DNA of 7,027 bases from Candidatus Poribacteria bacterium (GTDB taxonomy: Bacteria; Poribacteria; DTPJ01): positions 1-7,027 of the forward strand of contig DTPJ01000460.1 of NCBI GenBank assembly GCA_011334435.1. The letters are read 5' to 3'. Position 1 is the stretch's first letter, and each line of letters starts with the position of its first letter. A model generated the notes under the pieces. It saw only the letters and a list, made by a program, of their open reading frames with translations. It searched no databases and had not been told where the DNA came from. The translations under genes were made by a program, and so were the position numbers. Shown one piece after another: positions 6,752 through 7,027 of this stretch.

Positions 6752-7027
6752 GGTTTATCCTCAATAATCTCAACTATTTTAATACCACAAACGTTTGTTT
6801 TTCTCAAATGCTTATCATAAATTTTTATAGGTATAAACGAGAGAAAAAATAAAGCTAAACCAATGGATAAACTAAATATCTGGTTATCAAATGCGAGATT
6901 AGCTAAGATAACACTTATAAGCAAAACTAACAAAGGTAAGCCGAAGACTAATAAAGATGAGCCTAAAAGCATCTTAGAATTTACGCTTAAACCTACTTTA
7001 TCCCCTATTTTTGCACCGATAGTATTC
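6748..7027 (-). CDS. RseC/MucC-family membrane protein, N-terminus beyond the window
   Basis: The reverse strand is open from the right edge to a TAA at 6750-6748, giving the last 92 residues of a protein that starts outside the window. An internal ATG at 6972 is not the start: the codons upstream read NTIGAKIGDKVGLSVNSK, the conserved hydrophilic stretch before the first membrane segment in the RseC/MucC family (PF04246). Two transmembrane helices follow, MLLGSSLLVFGLPLLVLLIS onward and a second around SIGLALFFLSF, then a short charged tail. RseC proteins are small inner-membrane proteins of about 150 residues. They are linked to sigma-E regulation and to the Rnf-type SoxR-reducing system in enterobacteria, and often sit beside rnf genes elsewhere. 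The family's N-terminal cysteine cluster would lie off the window. The gene converges on the lyase-like gene and shares a 4-base TTAA with it. Confidence 0.82.
   Translation of the reverse strand, partial: NTIGAKIGDKVGLSVNSKMLLGSSLLVFGLPLLVLLISVILANLAFDNQIFSLSIGLALFFLSFIPIKIYDKHLRKTNVCGIKIVEIIEDKP

Noticed and set aside
6748..6972. A 74-residue stand-alone small membrane protein starting at the ATG at 6972
   Set aside because: The frame stays open upstream to the window edge and encodes the conserved GAKIGDKV stretch of the RseC family, so the gene is longer and is cut by the window.
1..7027. Frequent GATC sites across the window
   Set aside because: About 38 by eye against roughly 25 expected for this base composition. 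This mild excess can come from codon choice, and no methyltransferase gene is present.

Overview
The window holds three same-strand genes with gaps of only 21-24 bases, probably one operon. They are followed by the 3' part of a convergent gene that runs off the right edge. The DNA is AT-rich (roughly 40% G+C by eye, not computed). The organism is a bacterium with a Gram-negative-type envelope: the last gene belongs to the RseC/MucC inner-membrane family, and the large third gene carries an export signal. The pairing of a PF12831-type FAD oxidoreductase with a large discoidin-bearing heparinase-like protein recalls polysaccharide-degrading, often uncultured lineages such as Poribacteria, Planctomycetes, Verrucomicrobia/Lentisphaerae or related candidate phyla. 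This placement is an inference from gene style, and no marker gene confirms it.

Layout. Bases 1-247 contain no convincing gene. Their notable content is a short tandem repeat: two perfect 18-bp copies plus a partial third. Bases 248-1972 encode a cytosolic FAD-dependent oxidoreductase with a C-terminal discoidin-like beta-sandwich. Bases 1997-3388 encode an intact MBL-fold/beta-CASP ribonuclease-type metallohydrolase. Bases 3410-6751 encode a secreted protein of 1113 residues. It has a signal peptide, a heparinase/alginate-lyase-type helical domain, a beta-sandwich apparently split by an inserted carbohydrate-binding-like domain, and a discoidin-like C-terminus. Bases 6748-7027 on the minus strand are the C-terminal part of an RseC/MucC-family membrane protein. 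Its stop codon overlaps that of the lyase gene by 4 bases.

Working together. Genes 1 and 3 plausibly act on one polysaccharide: the secreted lyase-like protein on the polymer outside the cytoplasm, and the oxidoreductase on a released sugar or related small molecule inside. The beta-CASP RNase between them has no obvious carbohydrate role and is the odd member. No CRISPR array, tRNA, rRNA, complete mobile element or clear rho-independent terminator was seen.
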